From the NCBI GenBank assembly GCA_963669155.1, contig OZ022586.1, forward strand, positions 21,045,510-21,109,509: DNA of 64,000 bases, given 5' to 3'. The DNA is from Arbacia lixula (lineage: Eukaryota > Echinodermata > Echinoidea > Arbacioida > Arbaciidae). The notes beneath the pieces were generated by a model. That model ran no database searches, was not told the origin of the DNA, and saw only the letters and a list, made by a program, of their open reading frames with translations. Shown here in pieces: positions 34,493 through 46,700 of this stretch. The position numbers and the translations under genes are program-made. Numbering within the stretch: position 1 is the stretch's first letter; each line of letters starts with the position of its first letter.

Positions 34493-36529
34493 TGATAAGA
34501 AAGGGATGCAGGAGGTACAACGTAAACAGCTAATACATTCACCAAACCATATGTATTCAATTATGGACATAAATGTGTGCAGATTAAGCATGTTTTTCCC
34601 CTCTGACAAAATCACCCCCAAAAGCCATTTTCTCCATTCTGCACGGGTCTCTTACAATCTTTCTTAGTTCTCATAGTACGGTGAAGCAAAGATTTATCAT
34701 ATAAGTGAAATTTGTGCCTTGTGCTTTATGGTCTCCAATCTCTCATTTTCAGTAAAAGAGGTACTGCTGCATGTGTACATACCACTTGCAAATGCAATCA
34801 AGATGTTTTTTAAATCACGTTATCCCTTTAGCGCATCATTATCGTGCATGAAATGGCCATATCCCAGTTGTATTTGAATGAGCATTAGAGTTTAAATAAA
34901 ATGACTTGGCAAGCTTAAGTTAAATACATGGCTTAGTATAATACACTCTTGAACCGCAGCTTGAATCTTATGTCCTATTATTGGTTAAAAAATGTACCAT
35001 CGTTAGCTACCATACTGTCATCAAGCATACTGTAGTTGAATTAAAACTCATGACCTAAATTCTGGTGAAAGAATCCTTTGTATCGTTTCAAATCTCTGGT
35101 ATAAAAATAGAGCACATCTTAAGCCTTCGATAGCAATACAGAAACAGCAGCAGATGATACAACAATACATAAAATATAATTCCATATAATATATAAGAGT
35201 ATCATGCATGGACTAACTCCTACTGCATTAGATAAATTTATAACAGTCATATGTAATGATTAAATGCACATTATTACTTGGCTGCAAAAAGAAAATAAAG
35301 ATATTGCAATTGTTTTTATTATATATGATACAACATGATAAAATCATACTAAGACATGTATTTCTCTGTTTACAATAACTATGTACAGTTATGATGTGCA
35401 TGCATAGATTAAATGACTATTTACATATTTACATAAACATATCTATCAATACTCATTCATACCATGTTTAGTATGGCTGTACATGAGTCATGACCAATGT
35501 CAAAATCCTGCATAAACCGTTAACTTTCATGAGACATATCATCAAACATAATAAAAGAAATTAACAAGCCAATGTATTTTTAGTGAATTCCATAGTTCAT
35601 TGCCCAAATATTTCATCCAGGTGATTCATTGTGTAGTTACATTAATTTCAACAAACTGAACAAAACATAATATTCAATCACTTGTTTTTAATCTGCATCA
35701 TAATCGTGATCCTGTGTTCTGTAATGTACAGAATCACAAAGTAATCATGGACCATATTGTACATGTAAAAAGGGATTTATGATCGAAAGCAAAAATCAAA
35801 CATAGCCAAATTTACTTGCAATTGATCGTAGGCTGTCACGATTGATCAAAGCTTGTTATGCGATGGGGCCTTGTTTCTTAACATAGCACAAATTCATATG
35901 CAGAGTTAACTCAATGACACAAAGTACATGTTACATAAACAAATAAATAATAAAATACATAAGGAGTGAACAACTATAAAAAACACAAGAAACATTGCTT
36001 TTATACAGAGTGTTCATTTAGAAATCATACAAAGTTCTTGCAAATTCCTGTGAGGATAGAACCAAGGAATTTCAAAATAAACACTGATTAAATGATTTAC
36101 ATTATTCATCTCTCTCTGCTTCATTTCAAGTCAATATGGTGGGTACCTTCTGAAGATTTTTGTGCAAAATCAAATAAGAAACATTAAATATACTTCCTAA
36201 GCTCATTAACTCTCTCTACACCAATGATGTATTTTTACATAAGTAATACATTTAAATGTTGCAGAGCAGTTAGTTTATATGGCACACAAAGAGTTAATAT
36301 GCGCATAATTAAAAAAAGCATGTTGTATCACTTAATGAACTACCTGTATGTATGCTTGTTATTTATAAGTTATTTTTTATCTTCTCCATAGAAAGTTGTG
36401 CTTAAAATTCCATCTCTAAAAAGGACTGTCCCACTTAACGTGCTCCTGAAAAAACCCTGTCAGAATCTCCACAAACCTGCCGATAGTGAAGTCACAAAAA
36501 AGGCTTGTTTCATTGCCTGCTGAAGTACG

Positions 36530-36785
36530 TCACACTTTATCTGCTGATTGTACCAAATCTGATGCATTGTGGGTATCTTCTGTGGCACTCTGACATTGAT
36601 GTCTATCAGCATACTGCCATTTAAAGACTGCATCACGTCTGATGCATTGTGGGAAAGTAGCATTCTGGCAATGAAGTTGCTATCAGCATACTGCCATTTA
36701 AAGATTGCATCTAGTCTGATGCATTGTGGGAAAGTCACACTCTGACAGTGAACTGTCTATCAGCCTACTGGCACTTTTAACATGA
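36530..36785. repeat. ~93-bp tandem repeat, about three copies, next to the TRPN stop codon
   Basis: The phrase ctgatgcattgtggg recurs near 36558, 36636 and 36716, with catactgccatttaaagaxtgcatc-like spacers between. It ends 25 bp before the stop codon at 36810, so it should form the start of the TRPN 3' UTR. Confidence 0.8.
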
Positions 36786-36809
36786 AAAGGCAACCTGTCC
36801 TTATTTTGT

Positions 36810-37769
36810 TCAGCTGATGTGGTTGTTCTTGACCCCGTTCGTCTTTGGGGTGTGCTCGTTCTGTGTGGTGGTCTCATCGCCGGGCGGCGGCCGGTCTTCG
36901 TCAAGGGTCAAGCCCAGGACCTCATCCCCCTCCTGGCCCTTGATGGTGAGGTAGCGATGGACCACCATATCCCAGTCCACGACGTCCTCGATCCGCACTG
37001 GACCGCTGACCTGGTTGGGCCTCAGGTAGCCATCTGCAGAGCAAAATTACAAATGTTCTTTTATATTTGACATTTCACCGTGGTCCAATTCAAGCACAAT
37101 TTTACACATTTCATTGGTTTCATAAGTTATACAAAGGTATTGTGTTTGAAGCAAATCCATTGAATGGTTTTCAAGATACAACGTAAACAGAATGCCTCCC
37201 ACCACTCTGTGGCGGCGGCATAACAATGGTGGAGTTTTAAAATCAGAATTTCATTTTGATTTGATTTAAATTTCATCAATTTCAGGCTTCTAGTAGCCAA
37301 ACAGAGACAAATAACTGCAGTATCATCTTGATTTGATTTGATTTGATATATGAAATACATGTGTCCATCAGTGGGGATATTCCAGAACATTAGTGGAACA
37401 AATTGAATGCCATACAAATAAAGGGCTATTCACAATAAGCCATAGTTTGATATATAGAGTGAAAGCCTTTTATATCAAGTATACTGTATGATAGATTAAT
37501 CAAATAAGATCAAGGAAATCAAGCAGCAGTGTGTTCATAGTAAGCCAAAGCTTGATGGTGTGAGAGATCTGTTCATTCAAGACTTTCTAAAAATATAAAT
37601 GAGAGAACTTATGACTTACCCTCGGGAGCAACTTGTGTGTTCCGTCTGACAACGCTGCGTAGCCAATTTGAGGAGTGGCCAAACATATCTACTGATCTGG
37701 AGTCAGACAGGGCGTCCAGTTCAGCTTCTTCACTAATCAGCTCCCGCGCCTGAGCACTGCAGATCTTGC
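36810..37769 (-). CDS. TRPN C-terminal cytoplasmic tail, last two exons
   Basis: Exon 37769-37620 continues from KHKG into [18 protein letters not shown] and ends NTQVAPE. Exon 37033-36810 continues [12 protein letters not shown], then [13 protein letters not shown], and ends NGVKNNHIS before TGA (36810-36812). For the first of these, the acceptor gcag before GCAAGATC is the one that keeps frame; the next AG would not. The last 35 residues are Pro/Thr/Asn-rich and look poorly conserved. No calmodulin or PDZ motif is obvious. Confidence 0.88.
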
Positions 37770-40700
37770 CTGCAAGACACAGCAAGTAGACCAATGCAAT
37801 ACCTCATTTTCAAAGTTCAAGTAAATTCTTCCCACTGAAAAAATCCCATTCATTTAAGTGGCATAGAAAAGACATGAATGGATACAAAATAATGTGTGAC
37901 ATAATGTGAGAGGGTAGCACCAAGGAAGGAAGGAAAATGGGATCAATTTATGTGAAAGTATCCAATCAACAAAGACCTCCACAACCACAAGTTTGCTGAA
38001 ATTTGTTAAATCATTTCTGGATTTATAGCATAAAAGTGTAATTTTAGAATTTGATCTTGACCTATGACCTTTATGACCCAAAATTTAATCAGTTAATTGT
38101 CTGGTCAAACATTACCAGTGTACTATGATAATGAAATTAAATGAATTATTCCTCGAGTTATCGCATGAATGAGATCCGGACAGACAGACAACCCTGTAGC
38201 ATAATACCATCCAGCTGCTTCATCCAGCTATGACTTACCTTTGTGCTTGAATGCTGCCTTGATGTACCAGTAGAGCTTGGTGAAGAGGTTGAGAGGAGAG
38301 GGCGTGGCCGACGTCCGGTTCATCTTCCTGATGAGCTGGGCCCGGCCGTACTTCCACTCCTTGTCTGATTGGGCCTGGATGCGCTGGTAGGTGTCAGACA
38401 TCATAGCGATGAGCAGGTTGATAAGAACAATGAGGGTCACGATCAGGTAGGTGCCAAAGACGATCTTGATGAGGGTAAGGGTGAAGGCTGGATGGCGGGT
38501 GATGGACGGGAGGGCTTCTGGCTCGACAAGGCCGAACAGGGAGAAGAAGAGGATGGCGAAGGTGTCAGCGGGGGTCTGAATGGAGCTGTCCGAGCTGGTG
38601 CTGTTAGTGGCCCGGGGGTAAACGGGCTGGTAGACGGCTGCCAGGTGCAGCATGAAACCCACCAGGAAGATGAGGAGGATGACCATGAAGCGCATCAGGT
38701 CTTTCATCAGGTCCCGGATGATGATCGCCCAGGGGCCAAACAGGTGGTGGAAGGACAGGAACTCCAGGAACAGCGCAAAGCAGAACAGCACACACCAGGC
38801 GAAGAACTGGTTGCGAATGTAGACAAGGAGTCGCTGGGTGTCATCATCGAAGATGAACGCGACGAGGTGGATGATGCAGGCGACGGACGAGAAGGCCAGG
38901 ATGATGACCCGAATCCAGCCCAGGCCCTGGCGGTCATCGGGGTTGGTGATCTCGGTGACCAGAAGTCCGGACAGCCACAGCAGCAGCAACCACTCGTACC
39001 ACGTCGGGATCAGCGACGGGTCCTCGATGAAGGCCTCGATGAACGGCGTGATCACCGTGGTTAAGATGAGAAGGATGATCAGGTAGATGTGGGAGACGAG
39101 GTACGTCATGAACTTAATGATGGGCAGCTTGTTGAAGCGGTGCTTCAGCGGGAGAGAGAAGAAGACCCAGATGGGAGGGAAGATCACCAGCATGAAGAAC
39201 AGCAAGATGATCTTCCAGCTTGCCCACTTCAAGTTCCCGACCCAGACGTCTGAGAGGTATTTCTGGACTGAGGGGTGCGCCACCACGTCCTTCTGCTCGC
39301 ACTCCATGAGGACGTCGAGGAACGGAACGTTGCGCTCGTCGACGGACCTGAGCAGCGTGCCGGGGCTCGTGGTGCTGGAGGTAATGGAGATGAGGTCAAC
39401 GGCCATCGTCTCGCAGAAGTCACTGCCCTCCAGCAGGTCCCTGGCTCGCTCCTTCTCCTTGCCCGACTGGTGCCGGAAGTTCTTGGCCAGCTTGACCGCT
39501 GTGTCGATGGGTGCCGGGGAGCGCAGTACGAACTCTCTGATGGAGGCGTTGGAGTTGTAGCGCCCACACACCATCAGGTCAAAGACAAACTGGGTACAAG
39601 TGAGAGAACATGATCAGAAATAGATCAGATGGGGCAAAAGAAATTAAAAAATAATGGTCCATAACAGGCCAATACAAGTCAATGGATCATGTAATTTGCA
39701 AGCTCAGAGCGCATGGTGCCCTATGGGTTGTAGCAGCTACACACCATCATGGCATGACATACTAGATGAAAACAGGTGAAGGGGTGTAGACTGCAATAAA
39801 AACAGGTTGTTTGCAAAGGCAAGATAAAAGAAACAGATCAGTGAGCATTGAGGTCTTAAGTAACAAATATACTAATTGTGAATCTTAAATAGTAAAGTTC
39901 AACTTAAAACAATCAAGAAATTTCTGGATAAATATTAACAAATACAACAGTTATGATCAAATATTTTTTATTTGTGGTCTTTGCTTACCTTCCTGTCATC
40001 CATGAGGTGGGTGGTGCTGTGGTCTTTCTTCATGAGGAAGCTGAGCACTCCTTGGTGGTTGGAGCTAGCAGCGAAGCAGATGGGTACTTTGCCATCCTTT
40101 GTCTCAAACTTAGGGGAACCCCCACTCTCTACCAACAGGGTGACCACATCCTGGTAGCCAGCCTTGGCAGCAAAGTGAAGGGCTGTCCAGCCATTCTGAG
40201 GGGTCGGATAGGATGATGGACAAAGAGTTATAATAATAATAATATACAATCAAACTCAGGGGAATTCCCTCTCTCTACCAGCAGAGTGATGCTATCCTGA
40301 TAACCATAACAGCAAAGTGAAGGGCTGTCCAGCCATTCTCAGGGGTGAGATAGGATGAAGGAGGAATAGTAATGATACTAGTCTATCTCTCTATGTACGT
40401 GTCACATCCTGTGACATAGACACTCATGGAGTGCCACAACTCTCTGTCATGATTGGGCTTTTTGCTCTGCTACAAGGTCAGTCAGGCAGCTTTTCTTTAT
40501 CTTCCTTCTTTCCCTGCATTTTCCCTTCTCTCTTTTTTTCGTCAAAGCAAACTTGTAAAAGCCACCGTTACGAAGAACACGCCCCAAAATTCTCAATTGT
40601 CTAATTCTAAGCTGAGGTATCAACTTCTCTTTTATATTGGCTCCCTGGGAAGGATATTAGTAATAAAATTGAGACGATTCGAAACCTAGCCCCAATCTCT

Positions 40701-43700
40701 ACTAGCAGGGTGATCAACCAGGATGAGGAACTTTTGAGTGGAGCAGATTATGAAGGCTAGCTTTGAGCAGAACTCCTAGGTAGGAGATATGAACCATGGC
40801 ACCATGAACCATAATCGAAATCTCACTAATTCTTGTGTGTAATTGAGCCTATTGTCTGTACTTACCTTGTCACATGTGTTGATGTCTGACCCTTGACCTA
40901 GCAGCAAGGCCACCATGTCATAGTGACCATTGGCTGCAGCTTGGTGGAGACCAGTGCGCCCTCTCTTGTCCTTGACATGAAGCTGTGTGGTTGATTTACT
41001 CAGCAGCAGACCAACCACCGCAATGTGCCCGTTATGGGCTGCCAGGTGCAGTGGTATGGTACCCTACAAAAGACCAAGACAAAAGATGTTACTCTTTGTA
41101 ATGACTTTGTGTATTTCATCCCTTATATGTTATTATAAGATGGGCTAAAGAATCTCTGCCATCTGATTTGTTAATTAACATGCATTTTTTTTTACTGGCA
41201 GCACCCGATATCAACACGATATTGCGATACCAAGAATGACTATTATCGATACCAACGTTAATGGTGGCACCCACGAATCCCGAGAAACTCAAAGAAAGTT
41301 AGGTGAAGAATTGGAACAATTTTTGGAGGATACAGACGTTCTCAGTAAGTACAAATTTACCCCAAAGTATTGAACACTCGTTTTCTACTATCAAGCACTC
41401 TGCAGAAGTGAAACACATAAATTTGGAAGGAATGGAGAAGTGGACGAACTCATGACTGAATTCTATGCTGTTGCAGCACTGTACGAGATGGTGCTGCGCT
41501 GACTTGCCCACTATAGTGCGTGTTACGAATACGCTTGTTTGGGCACTCGATGCAACTCTGGACAATCGCAGTAAATCTGTTTTTCCTGATGAATACGTCT
41601 TATAAGTGGTTGTTATTAAATTAAAGCTTGATGAACTTGATAGTCCTAGACATTAAGATTCTATTTCTCCGCTTGACATGGTTTATGGAGAAACTCGTCT
41701 CATATTTTAGCTGTGTTATTTGGACACTTGTCAACGAAAAAGTAAAAAACTTTTTAGTCTTGGCAGATTTTCCTATCATTGATGATGATTGATGATGGAG
41801 ATGGATCCCTGCAATTTGATTGGTCAATTTAGCCATGCGTCCGGTAATTTTTCTTTTAGCGGGTGCATGGGTAAATTTGACTATGAAAAGGTTTGATTTT
41901 CGCATGATTTTTCAATTTTTTGCGTAAATCATGTAAAACAAATGATGCACAGGCATATTTTGTGGATCGGTGAGAATTGGATGCACTCCTTCAACTGTAT
42001 ACTGATGCATCTTGGAAAAAGTTATACAAAGAAATCCATCACATTGAATATTTCCCATGCTTTGGCAAATCAACCTGCAGTCAGTTATCAATGTTTATAG
42101 AATGGGTGTCAGAATCTCTGCAATCTGATTGGTTAATTACCCGTAATTGCCGTGTATTTTTTTTTTACTGGCAGCACGCGATATCAACACGATATCATTA
42201 CGATTTCGCGATAAAAAGAATTAACATGATCGATACCAATGTTGCTTACGCTAATGGCGGCACCCACGAATCACGAGAAACTCCGATGAAGTGAGATGAA
42301 GAATTGAAACAAATTTTGGACGATTCAGACGCTTTCAGTAAGTACAAATTTAACCCGAAACACAGAATACTCATGTTGTACATTTAAACGCTTTGCAGAG
42401 GTGAAACACGTTAATTTGTATGATATTTCGAACGGAGAAGAGGACAAACTCATGACTGAATTCTACGCTGTCGCAGCACTGTGTGAGACGTTGCTGCAGT
42501 GATTTGCCCACTAACGTGCATTGCGAGTGCGTTCATGGGCACTCAATGCCACCCTGGACATTTGCAGTAAATCTGTCTTTTCTGATATGACTACGTCGTT
42601 TAAATGATTGTTATCAAATAAAAGCGTGATGAACTTGGTAGTTCTATACATGCAGACTCTATTTCTCCACCTGACATGGTCTATGGAGAAAATCATCTCA
42701 TATTTTAGCTGTGTTATTTGGACACTTCTCTATGTGAAAAGTCAATAATTTTTAGTCTTGGCAGATTTTGATGATTCCAATCATTGATGATCATTGATGA
42801 TGAAGATGGATCTCTGCAATCTGATTGGTCAATAACCATGCATCCGGTAATTACCGGATGCATGATTTTGTCATAACCATGCATCCGGTAATTACCGGAC
42901 GCATGATTTTTCCATGCATCCGGTAAATGAGGTTGACAGAGATTTTTCCCTTTTTTATTAGATTTTGGGGCCCATTCTATAAAACAGATGATGCACAGGT
43001 TTATTTCGTGGGTCAGTAGGATTGTGTACACGCGGTAGCTCTGAATTTTGCCCGAAACCCACTCGGCTTCGCCTCGTGGGTTCAGGCAATTCAGAGCTAC
43101 CTTGTGTACACAATTCCTACTGACCCATTCAAACCTGTGCATCATTTGTATAATGTGCCATATCCTGTGTGACGTAGGAGACCATGAGTGCCACAACTGT
43201 CTGTCCTGAATTCTTTGCATCACATTCAGTGATATGTATTTAGGAAGTAGTCCAAGCAGAAGTCTGACCTTGAGAAGCGCCTGAATTACTGTGGTGACAG
43301 TGTGGCTATTTACCTATTACTTTAGTGACAGTGAGGTACCTGTACTACTGTTTGGTCAGTGATATACTAATGTACAGATATTAATATGGTGATCTTTGTG
43401 ATGCACTTGTACTACTGAATGGCCACTTACCTGTACTACTGTAGGGACATCTGGCTGCACACCGGTAGAGTTGAGCAGGAGACGAACAAGGCCCTCATGA
43501 CCAGAGTGAGCCCCTAGATGTAGAGGAGTCAATCCATGCTGCCAGAAAGAAAACAGGGTCATAACAAACTATTAACTCATGTTTGAATAGCTTCTAAGCA
43601 TGCATATCTACATAAAGCAAATCATCTATTGGTATTATTAAATGCCAATTAACATTGACTAATTCTGATATGGAGAGGATACTTTTCCATCTTTCAGTTA

Positions 43701-46700
43701 TATGTTTTTCTTGTTTTTCAATTTGTCTTGCAGACCGTGTTCATCAGTAGAATAATTCACTGGCTGAAGTGAAACCCCAAATGGAACAAACCTTTATTCA
43801 GTGCGACCTTTAAAAAAAAATGAAGGAAGGCGTAAAAAAAGAAGATAAAGAGAAGGAAGAAGTGGAGGAAAAAGAAAAGGAGGAAGAAAGGTGAGCTCAT
43901 GGAAGAGGAAGACAATGAGAAGAACAGGAACTAGATTAGGGGGGGGGGGGGGTTGGACAAAAAAAGCAAATGAAGTTAGAGGTGGAAGATAAAGCAAAAG
44001 TAGAAATGAAAAATGACAAAGATAGAGAAGAAGAACATGAGAACGAAACTAAGGAACAAGAGAAAGTGAAATGAAACTGAGGGACAAGAAGGCACTTACG
44101 TCCTGTGAGTAGATCTCCTTCATGCAGTGTTCTGATGCCGGCTCGCTGCGGATGGTTGCTGGTACCTTCAGCAGCATCTCCCTAACAAAGTCAATCTGGC
44201 CGTGATGAGCAGCGATGTGAAGCGCCGTCAGACCAGTCTTCACGCTGGGTGCCTTCCATGAAACCTTCCCCTTCAGAGCCTCTAGGACACCGACGTTACC
44301 GTTCTTGGCTGCGAGGTGGATCGCTGTCATCCCATCCTGGCAGGAACATGAATCAATCGTTTCATTACCATGGCAACAATAGTGTATAAAAACTGAGGGA
44401 CCATGTTAAAATATGGCACTGAGAGGGTTAAAATGGCCCAGTATTATAAATGATGGAACCTTCGTCATCCCATCCCGACTTGAACAAGGGCTAATACTTG
44501 ATCTTCTAGAAGGCACAAATGGACATTCTTAGCCAATTAGAGATGAAGCAATATCATTCCATTCTGACATGAACACAGGTTAAAACTTCCTTGCAAATAG
44601 GCACGATGTTTGGGCCTAGCAATGGGAGGATTAAAACTTGGTGACTGAAGTTTCTTTCTCACTAATAATGACCCAATATTACTAATGATGGATTGCTGTC
44701 ATCCTACCCAAACACGAACACAAAATAAAACTTGTAAACTTGAATGCATATAGTAGTTTTTAATTATGTACAAGATGGCTCATGGTCATGGAATCTAACA
44801 TGAACACAGATTGACCCTCGTTAACTTGACATTATTCTAGGATTGACCCTCGTTAACTTGACATTATTCTAGGACACACACATCGTCCTCCACATGAGCC
44901 AAATGAGAGAATATGGATTGTGATCGTCTCAACCCAACACACACAGAAGTTAACATTTGAATGACTCAATAGGACGGTCATTATGGCAAATGGTAACAAC
45001 AAACAGTGAAAAGAATTTGGAGTCTGAACTTGGCACGGAGAAGGTAGGCCTACAGTTTTGTCTCTACTCACTGCGTTCTCCTCTGTAGGTGATGCTCCAT
45101 GATCCAGGAGAACTCTGACCACCTGCTTGTGACCACCGCCCGCTGCCAGATGAAGAGCTGTGGAGTCTGTCGTCTAGAGAGACAAGAAAGGGAGAGAAAA
45201 CATCTAATCAGTTATTTGGTTGTTTTGGTTACATGTCCATTCAATACAAATATATATCAAACATACAACATACATTTTCATCATATGTCCAGTGTCTGAT
45301 ATGCACCTGCAACATTAAGTTACTACTTATTGGTGTACACGCTCATCTACACGCTCATCGTGTTGAACTTCCAACAGCCCCTTAATCACAGCCATATTGC
45401 ACTTTAAAGCAGCTTTTAAACTTGCCACATACATGTACGTTTATTGACAAATATGCATGGAACCAAGCATGCATGCAATCAAGGGCATCAAACACATATC
45501 AACTGGTAGAGGGTGTAATATCACATTCATTGGACAATATATTTTCCTTTTTATTATATTTTTCCTAAATGCTGTGCTCTGGAAAATATAACCCTTCATG
45601 ATAATATAACACCCTTGACTATAATATTTCACCCCTTACCAGTCATTATCTGTTAATATGACATGCCTTCATCATACCATACCTTGTTCTTGGTGGTGCA
45701 TACTCCTGTCCTGTTGAACCTCAGCAGCTCCTTGATCACAGCCACACTGCCCTTTGAGGCAGCTATATGAGCACATGTGTTCCCCTCCTGGAAAGGAAAA
45801 GATAAAAAAAAAATCAATCATGATCACACAAGAGAGCCGCCCATCCATGATCTCTAAAGAATCCCCCTATTTGCTGCCACTGTTTATCAATATTCCTGTT
45901 AATAATGAGAATGCTATCATAAAGTATATTCATATATTTATGTGTATTGACATATAGTTTGTGATTTACAAAAAGAGGCCGAGTCTGAGAGACAAATGAC
46001 TACATACTTTAAATATGAAATAACATAAAAACATTATTTGAACTAACCATGTCTTGGGGAAAACAGGGACCACAAACAGTTGAAAAATTTTATGACCATG
46101 ATCTTCAAAAATGCATTCTATAAAAGGTCATAAATAATATCAATGTAATAATCTTAATTTTTAAATAAAACATATCTGAACAAGGAACATCTGATGCTTC
46201 TACTCACAGAATTCGCCATGGAAACCAGCTCCGACTTGTGTTTGAGGAAGAGTTTGACGATTTCCGCATGATCATTCTCGGCTGCAAGGTGAAGGGGTGT
46301 TTGGCCATGCTAGAGGTAAAACAAGCACACCACAACATTACTATCTTAAGAAATACCCGCACTGATATTATTTTCTTCAATAAAATTAATATCTTTTTAT
46401 AATTTGTTGAGCTTTGAATGATGCATAAGTACTCTTATGATATCTTACTGCCAGTATCTAAAGACAATTTTAAAGAAAACAATTAAAATCCATAATTATG
46501 ATGCTGGCAATTCATATGAGTATCATGTGTCTTAGCACAGAACCAGTCATTCAGTCTCCCAAATTCTGTTTTGGCATTAAAAAGAGGAATAATTTACAGT
46601 CAACACTCCATGGACATACAACATTGATATAACTTAGCCAAATATACTAACAAGAAAATCATGCTCCATTCAAAGTTACTTTCCTACTGCTCTCAATTCA

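Larger units (their letters stand above)
30991..36809. other. Gene-free stretch between the giant element and the TRPN stop codon
   Basis: CpG-rich sequence continues for about 80 bp after the element and then gives way to AT-rich DNA. It contains an inverted-repeat element (31748-32072), a G-rich tract (34434-34492), tandem repeats (36530-36785) and no exon I can support. The 3' UTR of the TRPN gene should lie in the right-hand part. Its polyadenylation site could not be fixed. Confidence 0.5.

Noticed and set aside
38369-39064. 231-codon open frame on the plus strand
   Set aside because: It is antisense to the TRPN pore exon, whose translation has strong family motifs. The Glu/Asp/Gln-rich plus frame is a shadow.
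39087-39560. 157-codon plus-strand open frame
   Set aside because: It is also antisense to the TRPN channel exon and has no recognisable domain.
42714-43223. 169-codon minus-strand open frame
   Set aside because: It covers repeated ccggtaattaccgg palindromes and the foldback at 42983-43149. The internal peptide repetition is from the DNA repeat.
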